NCBI RefSeq assembly: GCF_037126465.1
Contig: NC_088206.1
Location: forward strand, 10,577,187-10,641,186
Source: Ornithodoros turicata
Lineage: Eukaryota; Arthropoda; Arachnida; Ixodida; Argasidae
DNA length: 64,000 nucleotides
Reading direction: 5' to 3'
The notes beneath the pieces are model-generated. The model was given only the letters and a program-made list of their open reading frames with translations. It had not been told where the DNA came from and searched no databases. The position numbers were made by a program, and so were the translations under genes. This document shows positions 46,092 through 57,450 of this stretch, piece after piece (the stretch's first letter is position 1; each line of letters opens with the position of its first letter).

Positions 46092-46996
46092 GCTGCCATG
46101 TTTACTACGGGATCTCTTGCGACAGCAGCACAAGATGTCTTACACGCATATCATGCAGCAGTTTTAAAAGGTCATGACATCCAAATGGAGTGGATCCCTA
46201 GCCACTGTGGCATTGCAGGTAACGAGGCTGTGGACGCTGCAGCACGCCGGGCTCTTCAACTAAGGCGCGCCCAGGTGATGCCCATTTATTTCACCAAGGG
46301 TGACGCGGGGCGAATGCTGAACGAGTTCAAACAACGAATGTGCAACACCTCCTGGTTTACAGGATCGGCTCTGGATTCGCTTCTGTACAAGGTCGACCCA
46401 GGGTTACGCTTTCGAGTACCACCTTCCTTTACGCGACAAACGACAACTGTCCTACATAGGCTACGGCTCAATGTACCGTACAGCGCACGTCTCCTCTTCA
46501 AAATCGGAAAGCGAGACTCTCCGAACTGTAGTGGGTGTGGCGTTGTAGAGGATGTAGAACACATCCTTCTCAGGTGTCAGAAATGCGTCGATGCTCGAAG
46601 GGCATTAGAGACAAGCCTCTCTCGTGTGGACTCTCGAGCCTTCGACATCACGAAACTGTTAGGTCCTCCGTCCGACAAGGCGCTAATGGCACTTGAAGAC
46701 TTTTTGCATGCAACCGTGCTTATGGACATCCTATGACACGGTGAATGTGTGATGTGTCCTGTGTGTGCCCCCGGCGATTCCGCCACTTTACTCTCACTGG
46801 GCGCAGCTCTTGAACTTTTGACCTACATGGTGAACTCCATTATCATCTCTGTTCGTCTCTGGACATCATCCCTTTGTGTTTTCATCATCTCATCATCGGT
46901 CTGAACTTTCTGTATTAAGTGTACTGGGGTAGCCAGTTTGACTTCGTCGAAACTCACGAACTTTTTTTTTTCTTTATTCACATCACATCACATCAC
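46092..46996 (+). pseudogene. LINE RNase H end, C-terminus and 3' UTR with (CACAT)n tail
   Basis: A 212-codon open frame (46098-46739) starts inside RNase H and ends in TGA. It shows MEWIPSHCGIAGNEAVDAAA, the last RNase H block with histidine and aspartate, then HRLRLNVPYSARLLF, the knuckle CSGCGVVEDVEHILLRC and the ending LEDFLHATVLMDIL. The frame is undamaged, so this is among the younger LINE pieces, yet it is 5'-truncated directly at the right border of the MITE 45336-46089. The 3' UTR (46740-46977) ends in CACATCACATCACATCACC, a simple-repeat tail unlike the C-tract and TTG tails of the other LINEs here. The initiator methionine is only the first ATG in the fragment. Confidence 0.88.
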
Positions 46997-47321
46997 CTTT
47001 CGCGCGTTTCGATGGCGTTTAAGTGACAGGGAGGGTCCTGGATGCACGTCGGTAACTTCAGATCTGCATTATCGGTACGGTACTTCCTTCTACCTCAATG
47101 GACTCCGAGAAATGAAGATGAAACCTACTCCGAGCTCCTCAAAACGGAAACATATGCTACAATATGAACGGAGGTTGCTAGCGTTATAGGTGGCGCGCGT
47201 TAAACAGAGGCTCCTAGTGGGGCCTGGTAGAGTCCCTCCTTCTAGAGCGCAAGAGGCGTTACTTACACCCAATGTCCCTGCAATCTTTAGTGCGCATTCC
47301 TGAACGCCTGGCCGAGAGTAA

Positions 47322-47677
47322 AGGGTAGTTCACACTTACGGCAGCGGCGTGTACGGCGAACGACAACGGCAATGCGATGTGCCGCTGTCGCTTCTCGACG
47401 TTGTTCACAGCGCCTCTTTTCCCACCATAATCCATACTCAACCCCATTGGACATCATGCGCAGTCGCCATGCGAAGCCGCCATACACAGCGCCCATTGGT
47501 TGATGGAGCGTGGGCGATATCACGGCACGGCAAAATTTGGACATGTCGCAACTTCATTTTGCCGTGCCGCGGAGGCCGTCACGGCGTCAACGGCGAAGAT
47601 GCCAACGGCGAAGAAACTGCGCGATTTACCGTGCTGTCCACGGTCGCCGTCCGCCGTTCCCGTATGTGTGAACCACG
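47322..47677. mobile_element. MITE with GGTAGTTCACACTTACGGC ends
   Basis: GTAGTTCACACTTACGGCAGC on the left pairs with the complement of GTGGTTCACACATACGGGAAC on the right. The GC-rich interior contains ACGGCACGGCAAAATT and its complement AATT..GCCGTGCCG, so the arms are extended imperfectly. Open frames through it are not a gene. Confidence 0.7.
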
Positions 47678-48179
47678 ACCTACTAGATTATAGCAACCAC
47701 GTCATAATCGGCAAACCCAATGAGAAGCCCGTCCGCACGATCCGCTAGGAACCGCTACTCACCGTCCAGCGAAGTCTAAATCATGACTGGACAATGGAAA
47801 TTTGAATTTTCAACCCGCAGAACCGGACGTACGACTATCGTAGCAGACGACAGCAACAGTTCCTATGAAAACGCGTAGAATGATGATGATGATCAACTTT
47901 AGAAGGAAGCATCTCTCTTGGGACACCCACCGCTTGTACAAAAATACGAAGCTATGCTAAAGTACAGAGTGTACTGTAGAAATTGAGGAAGCAATAACTT
48001 GCTTACATAATAAGCTTATATAATGCTGCAATAATAAGCTTAAGTTCTTAACTTTTGGCAAACGCGCCTACATCTCCAGCAGCAACTGTGGTACGTCAGC
48101 GAGCTCTAAACTTGCGAACTGCGCTAAAGCTTCGCAGCACGCCGCCTACGCTGTAATTTCTATTGCCACCTGTAGGATT

Positions 48180-48351
48180 GATTGTTTATTCTGTTGTTTT
48201 TTTTTTCATAATTTTCTGTGACTCAGCTGCTTGTATCTTCTTTTGTTTGCTTGATAGTTTTTTGGAATAGCAAGCCTACACCGTGACTAACCTTTCTCTT
48301 CCCTTTTTTGTTACTTTGCATTAAACATATAACCCCCCCCCCCCCCTTGCA
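48180..48351 (+). mobile_element. LINE 3' UTR fragment
   Basis: T-rich stretch, GGAATAGCAAGCCTACACC, TGACTAACCTTTCTC, then ATTAAACATATAACCCCCCCC. Same blocks as 22531-22810 and 51635-51790. No coding end. Confidence 0.8.
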
Positions 48352-49096
48352 GAATGGAACAAGCGCAATGCTTGCTTGTCTTCATCAGATTTCACAAACA
48401 GTACTGCCCTCGCCCTAAAAACGAAGAGAAGGTACCCGCTAACTACTTTGTCGCTCCCGCTCCCTCCCCTCCCGCTATACGAGGGAGTGCCCGCAGTGAG
48501 GGAATAGAGAGTTTTAGTGCGTCGTACGCTATCGCCTTTGCGTGCGTAAGCGACAGCGTTGGTGATTCTGCGCATGCCCATAACAGAAAGAGACCGTGGC
48601 GCAGTGCGCACAATCAGCAACGCTATTCCTTACGTACACTAAGGCGATAGCGTATACGATAAAACTCTCTAATGAGGTACCCCCTCTCCGCCTGAGGCTA
48701 CTACCAAAGCGTGACACGGAGGGATGGAATGATATCGATATTTTATGTATGCGATGTTATCGATACTTTTAAAATATCGATATTCGCGTCGATATACATG
48801 GCGATATTACGCCGGTATAAATATCGATACGCTTGCTGAGAGAAATATCAATAATTCAGCGGCTTCTGCTCGCGAAGTGGATACGAAAAAAGAACGTGTC
48901 AGCGAGTTTAGTAACCAAATTTGACGACTTTCTTTTTTTTTCTCTCTCTCTCTCTCTCTCCCTCTTGATTTGGTTTCGCTTTCACGGTCAGGAAGTGTTG
49001 GGGCATGGGGAGACAATTAAACAACACGATGGCGATATTTCGTGTAAAGATCTTATATATACGCACGATGAAAGATGAAAGTCACTTGAAAAGGTT

Positions 49097-49169
49097 AGCC
49101 AGCTGTAGGGATCGAACCCACATCTTCTGGATTACCGGTCCAGGGCTCTACTAATTGAGCTAAGCTAAC
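49097..49169 (-). tRNA. tRNA-like sequence, anticodon position GGT (Thr), probably a pseudo-tRNA
   Basis: The minus strand folds as a full cloverleaf: acceptor GTTAGCT/AGCTGGC (two G-U pairs), D arm GCTC/GAGC, anticodon arm CTGGA/TCCAG with loop CCGGTAA, variable loop AAGAT, and T arm GTGGG/CCTAC with loop TTCGATC. Position 33 is C instead of the near-universal U. A GGT anticodon for threonine is also unusual for animal nuclear tRNAs, which use AGT. I take it as a tRNA-derived repeat rather than a working gene. Confidence 0.6.
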
Positions 49170-49207
49170 ACGCTTCTCCAGCGACTTTCGGGGTGCGTCA
49201 TCTTCGG

Positions 49208-49280
49208 GGTAGCTTAGCTCAATTGGTAGAGCCCTGGACCGGTAATCCAGAAGATGTGGGTTCGATTCCTACAGCTGGCT
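49208..49280 (+). tRNA. tRNA-like sequence, anticodon position GGT (Thr), probably a pseudo-tRNA
   Basis: Same fold as its mirror copy: acceptor GGTAGCT/AGCTGGC with one mismatch, D arm GCTC/GAGC, anticodon loop CCGGTAA and T loop TTCGATT. The acceptor mismatch makes it slightly worse than the minus-strand copy. The pol III boxes (TAGCTCAATTGG and GGTTCGATTCC) are intact, so transcription is possible. Confidence 0.6.
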
Positions 49281-49981
49281 AACCTTTTCAGTGACTTTCA
49301 TCTTTCATCGTTGATTTCTTAGGCATTTGAGGCTTTGTTTGTATCTGTCCCTTCTACGTTGTTCCAGCCTCAGAACATCAGTTTCTCTCTATGTTACGCA
49401 CGTTATGGGAAAACTTTGTCTATAGTTTCGAACAGTTTGTGTATCGTTCGGGGCTGCATTTCGTGCCGAACAACGCATCGGAATGGGCAGAACGAGTTGT
49501 CCGAACACGCAACGCACACGGCAGCCGAAACCGAGGACTTTATGCTGCTGGGGTGGCTCCGTCTCCGTGAACATCCTATCTCCTCGAACAACAGAGAAGG
49601 AGGCATGCAAGCTGGTGCGGATCCGAAGCGGGCAACATCCGCTTTTCTCACCTAAACCCTTGCACTATTTGTTATTCCCCAATCTTTCTAACACAAAGCC
49701 CTTACTGAAATGAAGACACGCCTAATCCTTCAGGGATCTGCTCAAAGGGCTGCGTCAGCAAGCCAAGTGTTCCGTCGGAGGGGATGACTGACCCTTTTAA
49801 ACCCCTTTTACCCGGGTCGTGCAGACCCCAACCTTTTGCCTTCGTTGTACTCCTCTTATCCTTATCCCCGTCTATGTATTTATCTCCAAATGCCTTATGG
49901 GCATGCCACATGCGTTTACGTGAAGTAAATGCCTGTGTGCTGGTTTTTGAGCCCGTCTGAGCCGTGTCCTTCGTCTCGGTG

Positions 49982-50150
49982 TCAATGTTTCCTCAAGCTC
50001 AAGGATGTTGCCCTCTTCGAAGCCACTACTGGGTTGGTTGACCCATCGGTGTATATCTGCAATGCTTTTCCATGCTTCTCAACGATGGCTTCTTCGGCGA
50101 GTGCCTTGGCCACTATGTTTGGCATTTGAGATTTCTGTCGTAGTCCGCGT
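49982..50150 (-). pseudogene. LINE RNase H N-terminal fragment
   Basis: The minus strand reads LAEEAIVEKHGKALQIYTDG then STNPVVASK. IYTDGS is the first catalytic block of RNase H in LINE ORF2, with its aspartate. The frame degenerates within about 20 codons after it (ATSLSLRKH and stop), and nothing further downstream on that strand is readable. It lies inside the element 48719-50998. It is only a short relic, but the motif is specific. Confidence 0.6.
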
Positions 50151-50344
50151 ATATCACAAGCGAAGTCAGGACGTTGAAGCAGAAAGGGAGGGTCTTCCGT
50201 GTGATTGGCCTCTTCCAGACTGCATCCTGTAAGTATTTTTTCCGAGTTCTCTGAACCGTGATGCACGGTGGTGGTGGTAACGATGCAGAAGTGGTATCGA
50301 TGATTGAGGACATGTCGTCATTGGTCCCCGTAATGCAAGTTGTT

Positions 50345-50525
50345 CGTCAGCGCCTTCGTCACGTGGGTTTTCCTCAGACGCTTTCAGACATATGTCGGCA
50401 CAGTTCCCTTAGAAGTCGGCCCGGGACGCACATTCCCCCAGGGCGTGAGTCGTGACGTTGCCCACATACGTGAGGCCGACAACGGCAAGCCCTATCACCA
50501 CCACCACCACCACCACCACCATCTT
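50345..50525 (+). repeat. SINE, type 2, with (CCA)n tail
   Basis: Sense copy: GGGTTTTCCTCAGACGC, ATATGTCGGCACAGTTCCC, GGGACGCACATTCCCCC, GTGACGTTGCCCACATACG, TGAGGCCGACAACGGCAAGC, then CCA repeats. The tRNA head is missing. Confidence 0.82.
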
Positions 50526-51581
50526 CGTCACGTGCCTCAGCGGTAATACGCGCGGAAGATGATAAAACGAGGGCAACGTTTTCCCTGAAATAAAGTTAAA
50601 ATCTCTGCGGATTGATGATCCATTCTAAAAACGATAAAAAAAACAAAAAACAATGTAACAATGTATGCAACGAAAGGGACGAAAAACGAGACAAACACTT
50701 TCTTTGTTTGTCTTGTTTCTCGTCTTGTTTCGTTGTTTCGTCTTGTCGTCGTTTGTTTTGTGTTTCGTGTTGTTTTTCGCTTTGCACTGTTTCTTTTATC
50801 GTTTTTACAACGTTTTCAACTGTTCAAGTAATGGCGTGACGGCTTTTCAAAAATCGATATATCGATATTTCTGTTCGAAATACCGATATATTGATAAAAA
50901 TATCGATATAAATATCGGTATTTTGATCCATTTTCTAGGTTTTTTTTACGATGTTGATATTTATCGATATCGAAAGCGTCGATATTTTTGCATCACTAGT
51001 GACGCGATGCGACTTCACCCGACCACAGCAACTTTATTAAAATGATGATGAGTGGGCAGTTCCATCGCCTGTTTGATCGCTCACGCCACCTTTTGCGGCC
51101 TCGGCTTCATCGAGGCCCCAAAACCGCGTTATAATGACCGGGTGTTGTACTGTAAATAAGGCGAAGGCGATAAGTAAACAAGCACCGAATGGAGCTTGGA
51201 AGAAAAAAAAAAAAGATAACCGCCCTGGCGAAGATAAAGAGGGAGCCTTCCACTCCTTTTTTTAATAATGTGTGCAAGACCCTAAGCCTCAGAGCTATTC
51301 ATTGCTGAGCTACGCTTCAACCGTCGGAGATTCCGTGCAAACAGTGCTTCACCGACGGCAGCCCACTCGACCTCAGCTGTGCAAATATAGAGGGTGGACA
51401 CATTAGATGCGATGGTACTGCACAGCTGTCAGCATTCACGATGGCTACCGGCCACACTTCACCATCATCTTTGGGGGATATTTCTGTACTTGAGAACGAC
51501 GGCGAATGATGAGGCTATAGGACACGCCATGCCCTCAACATATAGATACCCAGCAACCCAGTAAGAGGGCAATAATGCGAC

Positions 51582-51842
51582 GGCAGTCGAGCTTTGCTCG
51601 ACTTCCTCCAGACGACAGACCCCATGAAAAAATGATGAGTTCACCTTTCATGTCATCTACACTTCACCCCACCCTCGTCATCTTATATTTGGTTTTGCTT
51701 TATCATATTTTTGTTTCAGGAATAGCAAGCCGATCTTCGGTCAGGCTGACCTTTCCGAAATAAACGTATATCCCCCCCCCCTCATCCGTTTCCAATGTGC
51801 AAAAGGGCACTGTACCGCCACTGCGGCGGTGAACCGCCCACC

Positions 51843-51877
<35 letters not shown>

Positions 51878-51905
51878 GTCATCATCATCCAGTGTGTGCG
51901 CGCAC
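51582..51905 (+). pseudogene. LINE last codons and 3' UTR
   Basis: The plus strand reads GSRALLDFLQTTDPMKK and a TGA at 51633-51635, matching the LINE ORF2 ending pattern (RALL.FL..TGL). A stop lies directly upstream of the readable part, so only about 17 codons remain. The 3' UTR has GGAATAGCAAGCCGATC, CAGGCTGACCTTTCC, AATAAACGTATATCC with a C-tract (51771-51781), then ACTGTACCGCCACTGCGGCGG, the same stem-like block as in the copy at 40145, and a CAT microsatellite (51844-51890). In this copy the C-tract is internal, followed by more 3' UTR, which suggests that the C-tract is a UTR feature rather than always the terminus. Confidence 0.75.
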
Positions 51906-52484
51906 GCGTGTACATGTATCATCAACGGGAGCTCTTACTCCCGATGTCCTAGGCTGAAACTTACCTCCCCAGTGGCCAGTAGCCAATAGAACGACCTACG
52001 TCAAGTAGTAGTAAAGACTTTTCAATGAGCCGTTAAATGCCCTTCCATAAATTTTTCGTTTTTGGCTGGGACCCGCTGCGCAACAAATAGGGTGAGATAT
52101 CCCAAAGGAATATCTCACAGCAGCTGACATCTAGCTGGCGACTAGCTAAGACTAGATAAGTCTAAGGTTGGTACACTTCTAGAAACCCTCTAACTCTTTC
52201 GAGGAGCGTGCAAGTCAATGAGGGAAGCCAATGTCACTTGAATGACATTCGCAGTCCCAGTTGGGAGTCTAAACGGGTGACACATGACGTGGACCGCGCT
52301 CCTGAAGTACCGTAGCACACTCTAAGGGGGAAAAAAATGGAGTAATTTCACTCCTTTTGGGGGACTAAATGCATTGCCACAAAAAAATAGTCCCTTTCGG
52401 GAGGAAATGAATGTCACAGAGACTGCATTTCACGCTCTCCTTTAACAGTCACAGGTACATAATTCAAGGTAGTACATAATCCAG

Positions 52485-53920
52485 GTACAGCTCCCGTCAA
52501 CCTTAATAATAACACTGGAAAAAAAATTGGGTCTCATTTTCGAGCGCGATAACAGCTACCCTGGGGGCACTGGGGGAATGTTAAAGGAACAAAATCCCTG
52601 CGTTAAAACTAACAGAATAATTTTGTTCGACTAAGATTTCCTCATCGCCCCAAGGGTAACTGGGTCATTCAAGGTCAAATCACCCAAAAGGTCGTGCTCG
52701 ACCCCCCTCAGTTTTGCTTTCAAAAATTATCATGCACTCCTTATTGCAAATAACGATATTTTCCCGAGTTTTACTGGACAATGTTGAACAGTTTTTGTAG
52801 GTGGGGTTAAAGTTCGTCAGAATCGCGAAAACCATGCTATACGAAAAAAGTTACCTACTGAGCAGGGTTTTGCGTCTAGGTGGACTCTAGTGGCATAGAA
52901 TGAAAGAGCGTGGCCCTAACATTCTGCCAATATCAAGTTCTTCCCTCGTGTTCGATTTTCGGCCAGAGAAACAGGGCTGTTTTTTGGCGCCATTTCTTAC
53001 AACTTTGCGCCATGCTAAGGGCACTTTTCGCACAAGCTGGAAGGGACAAATAAATTCAGCGTGTTCTGGACCTCCCATGTTTCAAAATCACATGTTTTGA
53101 AGGCCGACCACACAATACTTTTTGCCACATTTAATCTCAAATGCCGTACTTTTGGTAAAGTTGGCCGTATTCAACGCCATTTTTGAAAATGAAGCGGTCG
53201 GCCGAGAACAATCTAAATAGATGGAGATGATAGACCAATATCTATACTAAAGCATATAAAAAATTGAGAAGGTACTTTTTGATAAGGGCGAGAAAATAAT
53301 TTTTATATCCCACCCACTCTACATATAGTTACGACGGACGGGTGGGCCGCGAGGCTTGGTTCGGCGAATAAAGTTTTTCCGTGTGGTGGAAGTTTCCTAT
53401 GCGTTATGCAGGACCAGAACAGACATTATATACAGCTAAGTCACATCCATGCTACTACCGCGTACTAGCCCGAGAGGTTCATGTGGTGTCCTTAGCAGGG
53501 CGCAAAGTTGTAAGAAATAGCGCCAAAAAGCAGCCCTGTTTCGCAGGCCGAAAATCAAACACGAGGAAATAACTTGATATTGGCAGGATGTTAGGGCCAC
53601 GCTCTTTCATTCTATGTCACTAGAGTCCACCTAGACGCAAAAACCTGCTCAGTAGGTAACTTTTTTCGTAGCATGGTTTTCGCGATTCTGACGAACTTTC
53701 ACCCCGCCTACTTTCGACAACGGTTCAACATTGTCCAGTAAAACCCGGGAAAATATGTTTATTTGCAATAAGGAGTCCATGATAATTTTTGGAAGCAAAA
53801 CCGAGGGGGGTCGAGCACGATCTTTGCGTGATTTGGCCTGGAATGACCCAGCTGTAATCGCGCTCGGGCACGATACCATATTTTTTCCAGTGTTATTATT
53901 AAGGTTGGCGGGAGCTGTAC
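52485..53920. mobile_element. long inverted repeat element, ~440-550-bp arms
   Basis: GTACAGCTCCCG at 52485 mirrors CGGGAGCTGTAC ending at 53920. The arms share AACCTTAATAATAACACTGG, GTGCTCGACCCCCCTC, ATTATCATG.ACTCCTTATTG, TTTTACTGGACAATGTTGAAC, CATAGAATGAAAGAGCGTGG and GAAACAGGGCTG. The left arm carries an extra ~102 bp (52557-52658). The central ~450 bp has no ORF of note. No autonomous partner is visible. Confidence 0.9.
52557..52658. mobile_element. micro-insertion with TACCCTGGGG ends
   Basis: TACCCTGGGGGC at the left and GCCCCAAGGGTA at the right form ~10-bp imperfect inverted ends. The right arm of the surrounding inverted repeat lacks it and reads ACAGCTGGGTC at that point. Confidence 0.7.
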
Positions 53921-54197
53921 AATAATAATGGTCAATGGGAGCTTGCGGTCATTGTTGCCAAATTTAAGGAAAAGTCGCTAAATTTAGCGGATTTCGGGGT
54001 CTGTCTAGCAACAAAATTTTGCATTTTGGGATTAGCGGATTTTGTGTGTGTGTGTGTGACCTTCTGGTACGTTTAGCGACCTTTTTAGCTACACGGATAT
54101 TCCCTCATGAATTCAAGAAGAATCGTCATGATTTTCATGTCACACTTCGGTAGACAACAAGCTATCGCGAAGAACAATATGTATCGCCCGCCCTGAC

Positions 54198-54371
54198 TGC
54201 TCAGCATGCTGCTCAGGCAGAGGCGGATTCAGGATTTTTCTGAGGAGGCCTCCTGCCTTGGACAGCATGCTATTACACCACCAAGCTCAATTATAATAGC
54301 ATGCTGTCCAAGGCAGGAGGCCTCCTCAGAAAACTCCTGGATCCGCCTCTGCCTGAGCAGCATGCTGAGCA
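54198..54371. repeat. foldback with 76-bp arms
   Basis: Left arm TGCTCAGCATGCTGCTCAGG to GACAGCATGCTATT (54198-54273) pairs with 54295-54371 around a 21-nt loop. Only a few mismatches. No target duplication was found. Confidence 0.88.
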
Positions 54372-54669
54372 CTCAGGGTACACCACCACGCTCTATTGAA
54401 CTATTTCTCCATTTATTTCTTTTCTAATCAACTCAACTCAACTCAAGCTCAATTGAAACTAACGAGCCCCCTCCCCCCGCCCCCTAAATTCCCTCCCCCC
54501 CCCCCCCTGTGCTCAGGGTAAATCACATGTGTCAGGGAGAGCTCTAGCGCGCTCCGTGCAGCGTCTAGTTTTGTATCTGCTCTTCGCAACAACAACAACA
54601 ACAAATAAATCGCGACTATGACCTGGGGTGGGTGAGGTGACCTGCTTTTCGCAGTGCTAGCTTCTTCGA

Positions 54670-54712
54670 GGGGGGAGGGAATATATATTTATTGAAAGGA
54701 AAGGTCAGCTTC
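54670..54712 (-). mobile_element. LINE 3' UTR tail fragment
   Basis: GGGGGGAGGGAATATATATT then TATTGAAAGGAAAGGTCAGC on the plus strand is the complement of the family tail (GCTGACCTTTCC, AATA, C-rich). Very short. Confidence 0.5.
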
Positions 54713-57450
54713 TTCGAGCTGTTTCCTGTTTGCCCCTTTTCTGACGCGCCGCGTGAACACATCTTCATTTTCACTTGAACTGAGGGTTTTATTGTTTTTA
54801 GAATGAACGCATGCGTTTTCCAAAATGCCTCCTAAGTACGATCATAAGTAGAGAGCCGGGAGATGCTTCCAACACTAAAGGAATGACTGCGGAGGGAGAC
54901 TCGGCACCAAGAACGTGTTGAGGTAACACTGCGACATCAATCCGTACCCCGCATGGTACTTCGGTGAATACAATTTCTCATCCCCAAGTGGCAGAGATGA
55001 TTAGAAAAGGAATGTTTTACTTTGAGTGATTTGGCGCTCCTCCACGGAAAAGCAGTCCGGCAACACTGGGCTTCACATCACCGGTATTCCTTGTGTACGG
55101 CTTTCTGTAGGCTTTGCTTTTACCGCTGTCGAATGTTTTAGAACGAAATCGGGAAAGCAGATGACTGGTCATCCATGTGGCACGAAGAAGTTACAAAGCG
55201 GGCGCCCGAAAAATAGCTGGTGGCCCGCACGAGACTACCGGTGACGTCACGCAGGGTACAGGAGGTAGGAGAGGAAGCCTTCAGAAGTTTCGGTTTCGTT
55301 TTGAGCTTCGCAGCTCTTTTGGCAACTACCGAGTCGCCGACTGCCAAACCAACTTTATTTCTCATTTCGGAAGAATGTACCGAGCTTATTTACATAGTCA
55401 TTGTAATAGTTTCGGATTGTCCCGGAGTCTCCCTAAAAAGACAGCGACACAAGGGCCCAGTGCGTCTACTGGTAGTGTGAGATTTATGCGAGGCTGTCAG
55501 ACGTAAAGAAGCGTATAGCAAGTCGGAAAGACACTGGCATCGGAACCTTTTGCGAGCAATTAAGCAAACCACCATTACGTGCCTCCGATTACAAAGCGAG
55601 AGAAAGTTCAGCAGAAGATGTCCAAGGTTCCGAATTTGATTTACTTTCTCTCATTTTTATCCACTCAAACTCGGTTTGTCATGTCCTCACTTGGCCGTCT
55701 AGCCCACTCATTCGTTGAAACATCACCGTACGTCTGTCACCGCATTGTTTCGACGTGCAAACGGGGCACAGTGGTGGCAATGACTTTTTTAGCGACTTTA
55801 AATTTCAATTTTAGCGACTTTTAGCGACTTTGCGGAATGCCAATAGCGACTTTCTGTGGATGAGATCTGGCAACACTGCTTGCGACTGTTCCCCACGCAT
55901 TTCTGATGACACATTCTGGGCCGGAACGATGGCTGCTTTCTCCTGGCACTTTTGTAAATTTGCTTGCGCAGTGAAAAATACACTGCACAGCGGAAATATT
56001 GCGCAAATATTGCGCTGCTTGACGAACGAAACAGCGTTTCGAGCCCTTCCTCGCTCATTTGAGGCAAACGATGACCTATTCATGGTTCCACGGCAATATC
56101 GTACCTTTAAGTTAAAAATTATCACATAAAATCCATCAACAGCGTACCAATCAACACAACCATGAAGTTCTCCAAACTTCGCGGGGTGCCATCTCATCTT
56201 GCATCCTCTTTATACGAATACAAAGTTTCAAGGACGAGCAAGATGACAGCTATCCCGTCTTGCAAACAACGAAGCACATACAGAGAAACAACTGAATTGC
56301 TCATACACTATTCTATTGCAGCGAATACCTATTTCCATTTCATAAGAAGCCCATCTGTTCTTTCCGAAACGGCACGCAATAAAGGGACGATAAGAAGTCA
56401 TTTGCTTTCGCTGCGTATGCTGAACGTAGCATCAAGAAAACGCATTCTGCATGGATAGAAGCAATGAGCTCACAAAGCAAAGAACACAAATGAACACGCA
56501 CTATCCCAAAGTTCGCTTAGGCGGAACGCTCCAACTCAGTATTCCTTCTTGTTCATTTGACAGTGAGCAATGGCACTTAGCCAGAACGAGAGAGCAACAC
56601 TAAACCGGTGTCAAGTGGAAGACGTCGAGGGAAAAACTCAATAAGAGGCTATTCATTTCCCAACTCTGCATACACATTTATATCGCTTTCACCAGCGCCA
56701 GCGCGGTTGCCCCGAGGGAGTTCCTCTTTCTACACGATCTGTCTCGTGTAACTCTTCAATAACAGCGAGGAAGTGACCAGGGCTAAAACGTCGATATTTC
56801 TGAGCGTTACAAATATCGCCGTCGGAAAGAAGGCGTACGAACACTACTGGTGAGAGAAGATAACGACGTTTCAGCAGACGTTCACTTTGCTGACTCGGGA
56901 AGTGGAGAAAATGCGCCGTCAGGAGTGGTCCATTTACTTTACCGTCTCATCATCAATTGTGACAGACAGCTGTATATCAGCGGCTTTCATTTAGTACGTG
57001 CGATGCAATGTAGGGGGCTGTCACATATAAGAATTCCACAAAGCTGCTCGCGAGGTTTATTGCCATCGATTATATTTAATTGCGGAGTCTAGTGGTTCAT
57101 ATATCAGATGGGGCCAACGGAGCATTATTAACGGAATAAACGCGATTGATTAATTCATTCAAAAATTTGTATTTTTTATCCATTGTAAATAATTAAATAA
57201 AAGTTACGTCAATTAAATTAGCAGTCACCCCGCAGACCTCTCCGCCTATGAGGCTATGAGCTATGAGGTCAGCACAGATGCCGTTGCTGTAGGCCAGTTA
57301 TATATACGGTACATACTGTCGAAGTGAGTGTGTAGCTACTGGATGACAGGATGAATACCTAGCATCCATAAAGTAACTTTGGAATTGGTCGTCATCAGTA
57401 AAATGTAAGAATTGTAGCAGAATTGTAGCTAATCGTTATTTAAAGCCACA

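Larger units (their letters stand above)
49065..49311. repeat. palindrome of two head-to-head tRNA-like sequences
   Basis: Arms 49065-49170 and about 49207-49311 are near-perfect reverse complements around a ~36-nt spacer. Outside the tRNA-like parts the arms continue with ACGATGAAAGATGAAAGTCAC and its complement, so the repeat unit is larger than the tRNA itself. Confidence 0.93.
48719..50998. mobile_element. hAT-like element, ATATCGATAT family, 2.3 kb, with 8-bp target duplication
   Basis: Left end GAGGGATGGAATGATATCGA, right end the complement of TAGTGATGCAAAAATATCGA. Flanks are GTGACACG (48711-48718) and GTGACGCG (50999-51006), 7 of 8 matching. The termini carry arrays of ATATCGATAT words (48730-48830 and 50855-50985). 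The interior holds the tRNA-like palindrome, an RNase H fragment and a SINE, and no transposase. It is a non-autonomous or heavily invaded element. Confidence 0.75.

Noticed and set aside
47287..47693. Arg-rich open frames on both strands
   Set aside because: They lie within the GC-rich MITE 47322-47677 and differ between strands only by repeat content.
50596..51045. Frames with FVLFLVLF-type runs near 50700
   Set aside because: They come from a degenerate TTGTTTCGTCTTG simple-sequence stretch and the ATATCGATAT terminal array.
51844..51890. Regularly spaced CAT repeats considered as a CRISPR or satellite array
   Set aside because: It is a plain trinucleotide microsatellite with no spacers. 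CRISPR arrays are not expected in an animal genome.
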